Of a stretch of DNA of 22,568 nucleotides, positions 1 to 9,863 are shown one piece after another; positions within the stretch are counted from its first letter, which is position 1, and every line of letters starts with the position of its first letter. The position numbers and the translations under genes were made by a program. This DNA is from Pyronema omphalodes. Its lineage: Eukaryota > Ascomycota > Pezizomycetes > Pezizales > Pyronemataceae. The stretch lies in contig JAJJXM010000178.1 in NCBI GenBank assembly GCA_024516155.1, positions 1-22,568 on the forward strand, read 5' to 3'. The notes under the pieces were generated by a model that saw only the letters and a program-made list of their open reading frames with translations, did not search any database and was not told where the DNA came from.

Positions 1-1322
1 GGGTTGATATAAATGAAACTGGGGATGGTGATAAAAGGTACGGGGTGTTTCGGGTTTATCATGGGATGTATATTTAGATGTAGATAGAGTATGTAAAGGT
101 TGCGGATAGGGAATATGTATATGGCAGAAAGAACCTTGATGGAGATCAATCTCGTTAGAGACGTCATAATGCACCAGATATCGCCTATTTTTTTTGTTGG
201 AAAAAGAAATGTTCTCAGAAGATGGGATTTGGGAAATAGGCTCGGGGTTGGGAAATGGGTTCAAGAAGCTCAGCCCTGTTGTGGCTGGGCGATTGATGAA
301 ACAAACAAGTGTAAAATAAAATAACATAAGGAATACCTTAAAGGACAAAGATACCGCAGAAATCTACTTGTAATTCATACTCATGTGTGACCATAAACCT
401 ACGACAATTCCAATAAAAGAAACCAATGAATCGTCAATCACATATCTACGGCTACCGGATTTTTACTGACCCACTGTCCTATTAAACACTCGACAGCTAG
501 TTTAAAATTTCGTTTCCATATGCTGAATAGTTTCGTGGCGTGAGTGCTGTATCAGTCGTACAAGTTTCAAATATATTTTTACTGTACTGCGACTTGTTCT
601 AAGTGAAGATAATTCAATTTCAAGAAGAATCTAGTTTGCATTACCTCATCAAAACAGGAACCCCCGTATTTTGTATGCCCATCTCCCGTTTTATGCCTGC
701 CAATATTTCAATCAGAATCCAGCACAGGGTCCAGTGACACTCGTATAATTTATCGCGCCACAATTTCGCAATTTCGTAATCTGGGGTTTGCCTGCATAAA
801 TATTCCAGAAGCTCTCTGGACCCCTTGTAGCTGGCTATAAACCCTAAACCGTACTTTTGGGACTAGCCGGTAATATCCTAGACCTGCCATTCGTCGCGCA
901 AAGCTCAAGTCGCCCTAACAATTGAAGCAGACGCGACACACGGAAAGCTCGAGACACAACCACTCAATTTTAAACCAACACCACACACGGCTTCAACTGA
1001 ACTGTCAACCAAGCCTCGCTTGCCGATTTTCTTCCAGCTTCCAGCTTCCACGTATTCAGATTCGCTTACCGCTATACGCCTGTCGAAGTAAACTCCTCGC
1101 CCACACTTTGTCCACATTTTGCCCGCAATTTTCTCAACCACACCGTCAGTCTTTGTTACAACATCATTCACTCACCGCATAACTTGCCCTCAAAACTGTT
1201 ACATCTACATACACAAACAAACTACTAGTAGTCTTTGACTACCGCAACTTCAGCAACCTTAGCAACCTCTCTACCTCAGTAACCGCAACACCAAAGCCAC
1301 TCAACACACCCAACCACCCACC
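1..1322. other. Intergenic region and TFIIE beta upstream leader
   Basis: No convincing gene was found in the first 1.3 kb; the short open frames here have no recognisable protein signature and occur on both strands. The last 160 bases before the start codon at 1323 are C/A-rich and contain no ATG, which fits a fungal 5' leader scanned without upstream ORFs. No clear TATA box was identified. The left part (1-900) is AT-rich and may include the downstream flank of a gene outside the window. Confidence 0.5.
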
Positions 1323-2113
1323 ATGTCTCTCAACCGCGATCGAGAGGCCTTCAAAAAGTCCGTCGCCAATGCTGCTGACCTCTTCCCATCTCGACCCAAG
1401 CCGATCCCTGCCGCCGCGGGCTCCTCCCCCTCCGCCTACCATGACCGTTAAACGCAAGCGCCAAGTTGCTACGCCCGCAACACCTTCTGCCGTCGTTTAC
1501 TCTCAACCCGCAACTACTAGTCTTGGAGCGCAACACATTATGACCCAAGTGGTGCACGCTCAGCAATATCTTAAAGAAAAAGAGCGCCCCTTGAGACCGC
1601 ACGAAGTTGCGAGTTATTTGTCCATCCATGTTTCGAGCGAGGTTTTCACGGTCTTGAAGGAAATAAGAATCCTAGGATCTATTATGATGCGGTTAATGAT
1701 ACCTTAGAGTTCAGGCCTTTGCATAATATTAGGTCGCCTACGGATTTGTTGGCATTTTTGCAGAGGCAGACGACGGCCCAGGGATTGCCGGTTAAGGAGT
1801 TGAAAGAAGGATGGGCGGGTGCTTTGGATGCGATTGATACTTTGGAGGAGGCTGGGGATATTTGGTTATCAGGACAAAGAAGGAGAATTTGCCCAGAATG
1901 GTAGGGGGAAATGATAAAACGCTTTTTTGTGAGGTTGATGAAGAGTTCAAGAATCTTTGGCATGGAATCAAGATACCTCCGGCTGCAGAAATTGTCGGAG
2001 AGTTGGAGTCCATGGGACTAAAACCTGCGAGCGTTGACCCTAGCAGTGTCAAGGTCGAGCAGAAGAAAACACAGAAGAGAAAGAGGGCGGTTAATAGACG
2101 CGGTAAGGTGTAA
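1323..2113 (+). CDS. TFA2: Transcription initiation factor IIE subunit beta (frame-interrupted)
   Basis: TFIIE beta pairs with TFIIE alpha in the RNA polymerase II preinitiation complex, where it helps recruit TFIIH and open the promoter. The start at 1323 has a good context (CCACC before ATG) and gives MSLNRDREAFKKSVANAADLF, a fungal-type TFIIE beta N-terminus. A basic KRKRQVATPATPS segment follows, then a winged-helix-type domain (VVHAQQYLKEKERPLRPHEVASYL; DLLAFLQRQTTAQGLPVKEL; DAIDTLEEAGDI; VIRTKKENLPRM), then a lysine-rich tail ending RKRAVNRRGKV. The reading frame moves three times: +1 near 1420-1435 in a C-rich run, -1 near 1655-1668, and -1 near 1860, where TTT replaces an expected TTTT. 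Joined length would be about 263 aa, in the family range. Conserved residues are intact on both sides of each break, so I read this as one gene with consensus indels, not a decayed copy. No intron is needed. Identification is from memory of the family. Confidence 0.88.
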
Positions 2114-2915
2114 CTAACGTCCACATGAATGGTATTCTTAAGGATTCGAAGGATTTGAGAAAGTAATGGGTGATTGGGGCTAGTCTTAGAGGTCGATTCG
2201 AGGATTGGAGGTAGAACAATTTGCATTGCATGGAGTAATGTTCGCTGGCTATGATTCGAATAAGTAAATGAAAGGGAAATCCGGGGTGGTAATTTTGACA
2301 ATAAAAGATGCTTCGAGGATTTTCATGTACAGTATACATTAGAGTTAGCAGAATTAAGCAGTCTGCACAAGTTTCACAACAAAAATGCGGTTTATCGTAC
2401 GCAGCTTTCCCGAGTGCAATACCGTAGATTTATGATTGGACGTTTTTTTAAGCTTAACAGAATTAACGGCTTCCAACCAAGCGAGTCGTCGCTACTTCAC
2501 AGCTTGCATCTAGACTCGAATTTCGTTGAATTAGGCCAATTATGATCGTGTCCAAGGATTCGTCATTCAATCTAATCTGATAAGATTAGCCTTCGCGAGC
2601 ATGGATTGGCTTAGCGGCGAGGGCAACTTGCTGGGGGAGCAATTCGGCATCACACACGCTGTCCTCATCTCCGTCGAGTCAATCATTAACACCGTATTTC
2701 TCTGATAACGATTTACAAGTCGACTTAAGAATCTTACCTCAAGAAAATCAGCGTTTTAATCTGTTAGCCCTGAGAGGGCCATTTATCGACTGTCGGATTC
2801 ACCGATTCCATCTTACTGCTGAGTACCTTGCTTCGACTAAGGTCCACCTACTGCTACCACCGCTCCAACTGTCCCTTCCATCTCCCACATTTTTCAAAAA
2901 CAACACATACACATA
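2114..2915. other. TFA2-SEC24 intergenic region, SEC24 promoter and leader
   Basis: About 800 bases with no supported gene. The left part would hold the TFA2 3' end; the right part, about 2840-2915, is pyrimidine-rich then C/A-rich (CTCCCACATTTTTC, then AACAACACATACACATA) just before the SEC24 ATG, as in many fungal leaders. No clear TATA element was seen. Overlapping short open frames on the minus strand have no recognisable similarity. Confidence 0.5.
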
Positions 2916-5861
2916 ATGGCATCACCCCCACCACCCGGTGCTCCTTACGCAGACCCAAACCAGCAATACCAAAGTCAGCAATACCCCCAAGGACCAGCTG
3001 ATCCGTATCAACAGCAGCAACCCCCCGCACAATGGTACCCCTCTCAGCAGCAGGGCTTCGGAGCACCACCTGGAGCACCAGGAGCTGGAGCACCTCCTCC
3101 TCCCGGTGGAGCTGCACCTAGCGGTCGTGGAAAGAGACGAGGATATGCCGAGCAGTCCTATGAGTTCGGTATGGGAGCAAATGCTGCTTTGACTCCTGCC
3201 GTCGGTGGTGGAGCTTACTCGGGTCCTTCCCAAGTTCCCGGAGCACCTCCCGCAGTTTATGGACAGGAACAATATCAGCAGCCACAGTTTGTTTCCCCCA
3301 TGGGAATGCAGCAACCTACCTATGGTTCCCCAAGCCCCGGTGCTATGGGAGGTTATGATCCGGTCGGCGGAATGACACAGCAGTTTGGACAGATGGGAAT
3401 GGGAGGACAGGCGCCCATGCATCCCGCACCACAGATGATGCCCCAACCTTTGGGCAATCAGCAAGCTCAAGGATTGAACCCATTGGTTACTGTTGATTTG
3501 ATGCATACACCATTCAATGCGGCTGAGCTGGATCTTGCTCCCCCGAGCATTATTCTTCCCCCCAATGTTCGTCTTTTTCCCATACGGTGTTTATTATCGG
3601 ATTGCGGAAGCTGATAATAATTATAGGCTGCTCTTACTCCTAGCCCTAATGCAAACTGCCCGCCGCAGTACATGCGCTCTACTATCAATGCTGTCCCTGC
3701 CACCAACAGCTTATTAAAACGCTCGAAGCTTCCATTCGCCCTTATCATTCAGCCTTACACCTCGCTACATGATGCGGAAGACCCAGTCCCTCTTGTTTCG
3801 GATACCGTCATTTCACGTTGTCGTCGCTGCAGATCTTACATCAATCCTTTTGCAACTTTCTTGGATCATGGAAACCGTTGGCGTTGTAACATGTGTAACC
3901 TCACCAACGACGTCCCACAAGCTTTCGACTGGGATGCGCAAACACAAAAGACTGTTGATAGATGGCAGAGAGCCGAGTTGAACTACAGTGTGGTGGAATT
4001 CATTGCGCCCCAGGAGTACATGGTCCGACCTCCCCAGCCGCTTGTTTACCTGTTCGTTCTCGATGTCAGCTTCGCAGCTGTTCAGTCTGGCCTTTTGGCT
4101 ACTGCGGCTCGTACTATTTTGGAGAGCTTGGACAGAATCCCCAACGCCGACAAGCGTACTAGACTTGGATTCCTTTGCGTTGACAGCTCGTTACACTACT
4201 TTTCGATTTCCAGGGAAACCAATGAGCCCAGCATGATGGTTGTTTCGGATTTGGAGGAGCCATTTTTGCCTATTCCTGGAGATCTCTTGGTTCCTTTGGC
4301 GGATTGCCGCGAGGGAATTGAGAACTTGCTTGGAAAAATGCAGGCAGGATATGTTCCAAAATACTCAGAACAGCGGAAGTTGTATGGGAAGCGCTCTCCA
4401 GGCTGGTCACAAGATTATTTCTGCTATTGGTGGAAAGATGGTTGTTCTTACTGCATCTCTTCCCAACGTTGGAGCTGGAAAGCTTGAGATGCGTGAGGAC
4501 AAGAAGGTTTTGGGAACCAGCAAAGAAAACACCCTTTTGCAGACCGCCAACAGCTTCTACAAGTCCTTTGCCGTGGAGTGCTCTAAGAACCAGGTTTCAG
4601 TCGATATGTTCCTTTTCGCCAATGGATACCAGGATGTTGCCTCCTTGAGCAACCTCCCCAGATACACCGGAGGACAGACTTGGCACTACCCCGGCTGGAA
4701 TGCTTCACGGAGCGAGGATGCTATCAAATTTGCAAGGGAATTCTCGGATCACCTTTCGGCAGAGATTGCCCTCGAGGCTGTGATGAGAGTTCGTGCAACC
4801 ACTGGACTTCGTATGCAGACTTTCTACGGAAACTTCTTCAAACCGTTCCTCCGACCTTTGCGCTTTCCTTCTGCTTTCCCCAGGGACCAGGGATATGTTG
4901 TTGAGGTTGCTATTGATGAGACCCTTGGAAACAAGTTTGTTTGCATGCAGACTGCGGTTCTCCACACTACATGTAACGGAGAGCGTCGTATTCGTGTTAT
5001 GACCCTTGCACTTCCCACCACTCAAAACATTGCCGACCTCTACGCATCCGCTGACCAGGTTGCAATCACCACCTACTATGCACACAAGGCAGTCGAGAAG
5101 TCACTTAGTGGAGGTCTTGAGGCCGCCAGAGAGGCTCTCCAGAGCAAAATCCAGGAGCTTCTCATCACTTACAAGAAGGAGTGCACCGCCTCTCACATGG
5201 GTGGCGCTTCCCCGCTTTCCTTTGCTGCCAACCTCAGAGGCTTGGTTGTTCTGTTTTTGGCGTTGATGAAGCATGTTGGTCTCAGAAAGTCCTCCCAGAT
5301 TCCTACCGATCTTCGTTCTGCAGCTCTTGCATTGCTCTCCACCCTCCCTGCCCCTCCTCATGCAGTACATCTACCCCCGCCTTTACTCCCTTCACGATAT
5401 GCCCGACAACTGTGGTGTCATTGACCCGGCTACGGGAGAGATCACCATGCCTCCTCCTATGAACCTTTCTTCTGAGCGTCTGCAACCCTACGGTCTCTAC
5501 CTCATCGACGACGGCCAGACTCAGTTCCTTTGGATCGGAGCCAGGCTGTGCCACAGCTTATCGAGGATGTTTTTCGGTCTACCAGACATCAACCACCTCA
5601 AGGTTGGCAAGACTTCCTTGCCTGCTGTTGAGGGAAGTGAGTTCAATGAGAAGGTCCGAAATGTTGATTGCCAAGAGCAGAGACCATAAGTCGAAGAAGG
5701 TTGGAACTATCACCGTTCCCCACTTGTATATTGTAAGACAGGATGGGGTAACCAAGCTTGAGGCTGTGGGCTATGACTATGTTGATTGAAGATAGAGCGG
5801 ATGGAAGCATTGGATTAACACAATTTTGGGATCTTTGAGGGAAAAGGTGGGAAGCTCTTAA
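2916..5861 (+). CDS. SEC24: COPII coat cargo-adaptor protein Sec24 (frame-interrupted, one intron)
   Basis: Sec24 works with Sec23 in the inner COPII coat and binds cargo sorting signals at ER exit sites. The N-terminus is a disordered Pro/Gln/Gly-rich region (about residues 1-190), followed by [12 protein letters not shown]. After the intron come [18 protein letters not shown], a zinc finger (CRRC and CNMC around [18 protein letters not shown]), the trunk domain ([29 protein letters not shown]), the helical part and a gelsolin-like C-terminus ([17 protein letters not shown]). Spliced length is about 960 aa, normal for fungi. Frame changes, inferred from where similarity moves: a CAGG tandem duplication near 4336-4343; +1 near 4838 restored by -1 near 4868; near 5355; -1 near 5537 restored by +1 near 5570; near 5660; near 5745; and -1 in a T run near 5824. 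The end at 5861 is where the conserved tail frame (SLREKVGSS) stops; the frame as given would stop earlier. Conserved residues are kept in every segment, so assembly indels are the likely cause. Confidence 0.95.
3567..3626 (+). other. Spliceosomal intron in SEC24
   Basis: A 60-bp intron with donor GTTCGT and acceptor TTATAG, phase 0. Splicing joins IILPPN to [16 protein letters not shown], matching the conserved Sec24 order. CTGATAAT at about 3611 can serve as the branch site. Reading through instead gives a stop soon after, at 3614. The donor hexamer is not the most common fungal form, and GTCTTT four bases downstream is an alternative that would break the frame. Confidence 0.85.
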
Positions 5862-6610
5862 ACGAAGGATTGATAAGAAGTCGGATTTAATGTTGTCATG
5901 GGTTTGCTTGTGTTGCTATCTGTTTTTTTTCTTTTCATCAGTAATTCTTTTTAGCTTTTAGTTTAGTAAATTACAGTCTACTTGTTGATATTAACTATAT
6001 CAGAGGTAGATAAAAGAATACAAGCGTTGCATTCAATGAAGTAGAAGTAAATGGAGGTTTACATGCAGAATTTTTATTTATTTGTTTACTAATGGTTAAT
6101 AAAATGAAGTTGGAAAGACCGGTGGGAAACAGGAAGCAAATGTAGCGATCGACAAAAGCCATGGTGCCCATACCCCATACAAGCTTTCTAAATAATTATA
6201 ATCTCCAGTTCTGTGTAACAACCTGTAATGGAAAAGATCAGCGAACCAGGGTGTGATGGCCAATGGTGGTTTTGTACCGCGAAACGAAAACCTGGCACTA
6301 GCGAAGCACCTCTGATGCATCTCGGCAACCTTCGCAACCACACCAGGTTACCCGGATCGGTGCAGTAACCAATAGGCGTTACAACGAAGCGAGGGTCGGA
6401 ACTGAGCGGTGGCCGAAAACCGGTTTTTGAGGTCGATGACATTCCAAATGTTTCTGGCACTCACAGACATCGCAATTCTGCTTGGGAAAGTAGCAGGGCG
6501 TTCGTGCTGCAGTTGGCATCTATAAAATAAGACAATTCCACCGTCCATTTCGAATTTTGTAATCACTGCTTGATGCGACTGCTTGCAGCACAACAAAATG
6601 CTAACTGACA
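5862..6610. other. SEC24 downstream flank and non-coding spacer
   Basis: AT-rich sequence follows the SEC24 end and probably contains its 3' UTR and polyadenylation site (T-rich stretch near 5920-5960). From about 6100 to 6610 the sequence is mixed, with no supported gene. Minus-strand open frames of 80-94 codons overlap each other in different frames and resemble no family I know. The segment near 6345-6370 (GGTTACCCGGATCGG) faintly resembles the start of the minisatellite unit at 6651. Confidence 0.4.
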
Positions 6611-6643
6611 GTTGACAATTGACAATTGACAATTGACAATTAA
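6611..6643. repeat. Heptamer microsatellite (TGACAAT)n
   Basis: The heptamer TGACAAT repeats about four times in tandem and ends in a slightly changed copy (TTAACAC). It directly abuts the left edge of the larger tandem repeat starting near 6651. CAATTG, a short palindrome, falls at each unit junction. Confidence 0.9.
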
Positions 6644-6650
6644 CACGCCG

Positions 6651-6920
6651 GACCGGTTACAGGTGAAAAAGGTGAGTTTACCCACGTTGACATACTTTCC
6701 CCGATACTTCTTCCAAAAAACAATGAACTGACGAGCAGAGGCAGGCGCAATTGAAGCACCAGACCGGTTACAGGTGGACAACGTGAGTTACCCACGTTAC
6801 CCATACTTTCCCCGATGCTTCTTCTGAAAAACAGTGAACTGACGAGCAGAAGCAGGCGCAACTGCGACCAGTAATAGGTAAGAAAGGGGGTTGCTACCCA
6901 TAATAACATACTTGCCCCAG
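6651..6920. repeat. Tandem minisatellite, about 2.5 diverged copies of 104-111 bp
   Basis: The unit begins GACCGGTTACAGGTG and carries GTGAGTT(T)ACCCACGTT, CATACTTTCCCCGAT and TGAACTGACGAGCAGA, then GCAGGCGCAA. Copy 1 starts at 6651 and copy 2 at 6762 (111 bp later). A partial, more diverged copy starts at 6866 (104 bp later) and fades near 6920. Minus-strand open frames of 72 and 89 codons across it are translations of the repeat and not supported as genes. Confidence 0.85.
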
Positions 6921-7385
6921 TAAATCTCTTTTAACGATATCAATTGGTAAGCTTCAATTCTTCCAAATCCTCAAAAAAATATCCAACTCGATCTATAATG
7001 TTATTTCTAACTCGGACGACTTAGGGGTTCTCTTACCGCCACAATTGTATCTAACATTTGAGGCCGTGAGCCTTGCGGGTGAGGAATTGAGGGGATCTCT
7101 TGAAGGAAACCTTCTACGAGGGTTTGTGTTTTGCTATTGTTCCTTTTCCGCTTTTCAAAATGTACATATATTTAAATAAATCAATTCTCAAATCGTATAA
7201 AGCATATTCATAATGTCCGATATATCATATATCTTGAAAAAATCTCATCTTGATATGTTTTGAAAGTTCTTTTGCTATGATCAGGTAAACATTGAAAACA
7301 ACTACGGTGACTCAGAGATATGAAGTTTTAGGTTCTTTACGTTTGTTGTACTTATACTTATGGAGAACTTACCAGCGGTACATAT
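6921..7385. other. AT-rich spacer
   Basis: No gene, RNA or repeat that I can support. The sequence is AT-rich, with short palindromic AT stretches such as GATATATCATATATC near 7219. Confidence 0.4.
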
Positions 7386-7770
7386 TTTTCTCTTTATTCT
7401 TTTTCTTTCTTTTTCTTTCTTCCTTTCTTTCTCTTTTTTTTTTTTCTTTTTTTTTTTCTCTTTTTTTTTCTCTTTTTTCTTTCTTTTTTTCTTTCTCTTT
7501 TTTCTTTTTCTTCTTTCTTTTTTCTTTCTTTTTTCTTTTCTTTCTTTCTCTTTTTCTTTCTCTTTTTCTTTCTCTTTTTTCTTTCTCTTTCTTTCTCTTT
7601 TTCTTTTCTTTTTCTTCTCTTTTTTTTTTCTTTCTTTTCTTTTTTCTTTTTTTTTCTTGCTTTTTTCTTTTTTTTCTTTTGCTTTTTCTTTCGTTTTTTC
7701 TTTCGCTTTTTCTTTCGCTTTTTTCTTTCGTTTTTCTTGCGCATTTTTATTTTTTCTCATTTTCTTTTCA
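7386..7770 (+). repeat. Long polypyrimidine (T/C) tract
   Basis: Almost only T and C on this strand for about 380 bases, built from units such as TTTCTTTC, TTTCTC and CTTTTT, with rare G or A mainly at the right end (TTTCGC, TTGCGC). Open frames of 116-186 codons on both strands here (Phe/Leu/Ser-rich on plus, Lys/Glu/Arg-rich on minus) are consequences of the composition and are not genes. Confidence 0.95.
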
Positions 7771-7924
7771 TCTGGCCACGACCACGAAGAGCTCATTTGC
7801 TTCGGGAAGCCAAGCCCATTGCTTGGGAGTAATTCCCTGTGGCTAATTAAGCTGCGATTCAATGTTTAGATCAACTGTTACAAGTGTTAATGGTGAAGGC
7901 GACTGATTTTAATGGGGACCCTAC

Positions 7925-8619
7925 ATCTTTAGTGACAACCAGTCAGCAATCCGTAAGATAAGACACCTCCAAAGGGGACCCGGCCAATAATTGCTCGATG
8001 CATCCATGAAATTACAAAAACCCGGATGAAATTCAACACTGAAATAACAATCTCATGGGTACCGGAACACACATAAATCCGAGGAAATGAGATGGCAGAT
8101 GACCTCGCCAAAGCTGCAACCTCTCAGAAACCGGACCGCACACCTGTGGTATCCATCTCCTGGCTCAAAAGACAAACCCGAGGCCAAAAACTGAAGGAGT
8201 GGAAGGAATGGTATGAACAACAAAAACAGCCAAAAACATACAAATCACTTCATTTAAAACAGCTAGACATTGCATACACAAAATACCACCCCGCAAAATC
8301 TCATCAGCCATCCTAGGCCTGCGACCGGTCATGGATATTTTTTTGGATCACCTATTCAAAGACGAACTCCGAAAAATATCCTTCACCCAGATGCACCTGT
8401 CCCATGCAACCCCCACAAACACCCAAACATCTCATCCTAGGCTGCCCAAAATACCAAGTACAGAGGAATAAACTCCGCCGCGAACTGAAACTTCACAGGA
8501 ACCACCCTGTACCACTCCAAGTGATACTCCACTCTCCTGCTGGAACCAAGGCCCTTACCACTATGATCTCTACTAACAAGGATTGCCACCGCAGAGTGGA
8601 TACAGGTACAGGTAAGTAA
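7925..8619 (+). mobile_element. Decayed non-LTR retrotransposon (Tad-like): RNase H and C-terminal region
   Basis: The plus strand carries the end of a LINE ORF2-type polyprotein in shifting frames. From 7931 SDNQSAIRKIRH matches the RNase H segment with a catalytic Asp. From 7987 IIARCIHEI leads to ISWVPEHT, a stop codon, then IRGNEMADDLAKAAT, the WVPGHxGIxGNExAD signature. AILGLRPVMDIFLDHL lies near 8307-8355, and QTPKHLILGCPKYQ with a Cys-rich flank near 8415-8455 is the usual C-terminal knuckle. The frame ends at 8619. Stops and frame changes show a dead copy; Gly-to-Glu in WVPEH could reflect C-to-T type mutation (RIP), but this is weak. Reverse transcriptase and 5' parts are absent or were not recognised. 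Naming the Tad clade is inference from domain order. Confidence 0.8.
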
Positions 8620-8981
8620 TGCTCCCGCTATGGGAAGATGACCCGGAAGGAAGGAGAATAGGCTGGGGAACACTGATCGAATCTGAGAACGAGCACGAAG
8701 GGGTTCGGAGCGATAAGACGAATAATGCTGTAAAAAAAAAAAAAAAAGAAACCTGAAGACAGATACATAATTATGTACATAGAGAGCCGAAGAACAGCAA
8801 GAGTGAGAAAGGGTAAGCGCGCGAGAAAGGCAAAAGAGAGGAAGTGAGAGGAAGAAGAGGACAGGATGAGACAAAAGCTGAAGAGAGAGGTGAAAGGAGA
8901 GGTCTAAAAAGAAGGGGGAAAAGTCGAGGGGCGAAAGGAAAGAGGCGGAGTGAAGTGATATCAAAGAGCAGAGCAGAGCTC
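8620..8981 (+). mobile_element. Probable 3' region of the LINE relic, purine-rich, with an internal A16 run
   Basis: Downstream of the LINE frame the plus strand becomes strongly purine-rich (GAGAGGAAG-type units) and includes 16 A residues at 8732-8747. The A run could be the LINE's own tail or an internal run, because similar purine-rich sequence continues after the inserted element at 9870. It contains no supported gene; open frames here are compositional. Confidence 0.45.
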
Positions 8982-8995
8982 CCCACGGTCCGTCC
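8981..8995 (+). repeat. Left terminal inverted repeat
   Basis: CCCCACGGTCCGTCC, the perfect reverse complement of 9849-9863. It marks the left end of the nested element. The outermost C overlaps the flanking GAGCTC, so the exact boundary is uncertain by one base. Confidence 0.75.
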
Positions 8996-9099
8996 GGTCC
9001 AGTCCTGGCTACGGACCGGACTGGACCACATATCACGGTCCGGTCCGGTGCTTGGACTGGGACTGGCAGTCATTTTTACACGGTGGACTGGACCGCCTG

Positions 9100-9172
9100 T
9101 GGGTGACCGTAGGTGACCATAAGGTCACAAAATCACTCGCAGGTGACCATGGGTGACCGTGGGTGACTGCAG
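9100..9172 (+). repeat. Subterminal GGTGACC(G/A)T repeats
   Basis: Four copies of GGTGACC(G/A)T and a final GGTGACTGCAG, plus one inverted GGTCAC, are packed into about 70 bases just inside the left end. The matching motif at the right end (9718-9728) is in opposite orientation, as expected for binding sites of a transposase acting on both ends. Confidence 0.75.
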
Positions 9173-9848
9173 TTTTAGTTTTTGAGCGCGCAGAAATTTC
9201 AACAGTGATTCTTATTATATCTTTTGCTACAAGAATTGATCACTACGATTTCAGAGCGGACCTAAGTAATCCCAATGAATTGCCAAAGGTTTCATGATTA
9301 CTTTTGCTAATGTTTCCCCATTTTCCCAAATTTCCTGACAAAGAACAGGAAAATTGTAAACAATTGAGGTTCATTGGTCTCGCGAACCAAGAAAGAAACA
9401 GATGCGGTGGATGGGAAAGGACAATTACTGGCAGGCTTAGATGGGAAAAGCTTCACTGCGATGGGAAAGGGGGGGGCGAGGGGTGGTCACGACACGATTT
9501 ATTTGGAAGACTCTTTACATATGGAGTACCAAGAGAATCATCAGGACTACCCAGTGGTGGAGGCAAACACGCGTCGAGATAAAAAATTTGCACCGGAGGA
9601 TTCTAGCTCCACCTTTGTTGACCGGCAAGCGGCCTTTCTGGTGGTCAGCTCGCTGTTAGCGGGCGGGTGCTACTCCCAACCCACTAGTGCTTAGGGATAA
9701 GCGAGAAACCCGCGGTCCTGCAGTCACCTGCAGTCCGGTCCAGTCTTTTTGTTTTCGAAACCTGGACCCGGACTACATGGTTGCAGTCCTCGAAAACATT
9801 GGACTGGACTGGACTTACACCATGTAGTCCAGTCCAGTCCGCAGTCCT

Positions 9849-9863
9849 GGACGGACCGTGGGG
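9849..9863 (-). repeat. Right terminal inverted repeat
   Basis: GGACGGACCGTGGGG is the reverse complement of 8981-8995. It is preceded by CAGTCC/GGACTGGACT repeats from 9730, which mirror the motif content of the left end without being a long exact inverted repeat. Confidence 0.75.

Larger units (their letters stand above)
8982..9863. mobile_element. Non-autonomous terminal-inverted-repeat element (882 bp)
   Basis: The left end reads CCCACGGTCCGTCC and the right end is its reverse complement (GGACGGACCGTGGG, 9849-9862, with one extra G). Inside both ends lie dense GGTCC/AGTCC/GGACTGG motifs. Further in, GGTGACTGCAG at 9162-9172 is mirrored by CTGCAGTCACC at 9718-9728. The element is flanked on both sides by GAGCTC (8976-8981 and 9864-9869), a possible 6-bp target duplication, but that hexamer is palindromic so it is weak proof. 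The 545-bp core between the subterminal repeats has a 106-codon open frame at 9374-9694 with no recognised domain and no transposase. The layout, with short TIRs and many subterminal motifs, resembles hAT-type non-autonomous elements; the superfamily is inference. Confidence 0.7.

Noticed and set aside
2922..3506. Minus-strand 194-codon frame over SEC24 exon 1
   Set aside because: Shadow of the Pro/Gln-rich coding region of SEC24.
7292..7869. Open frames of 116-186 codons on both strands (Phe/Leu-rich and Lys/Glu-rich)
   Set aside because: They follow directly from the polypyrimidine tract; no domain or start context, and both strands are open at once.
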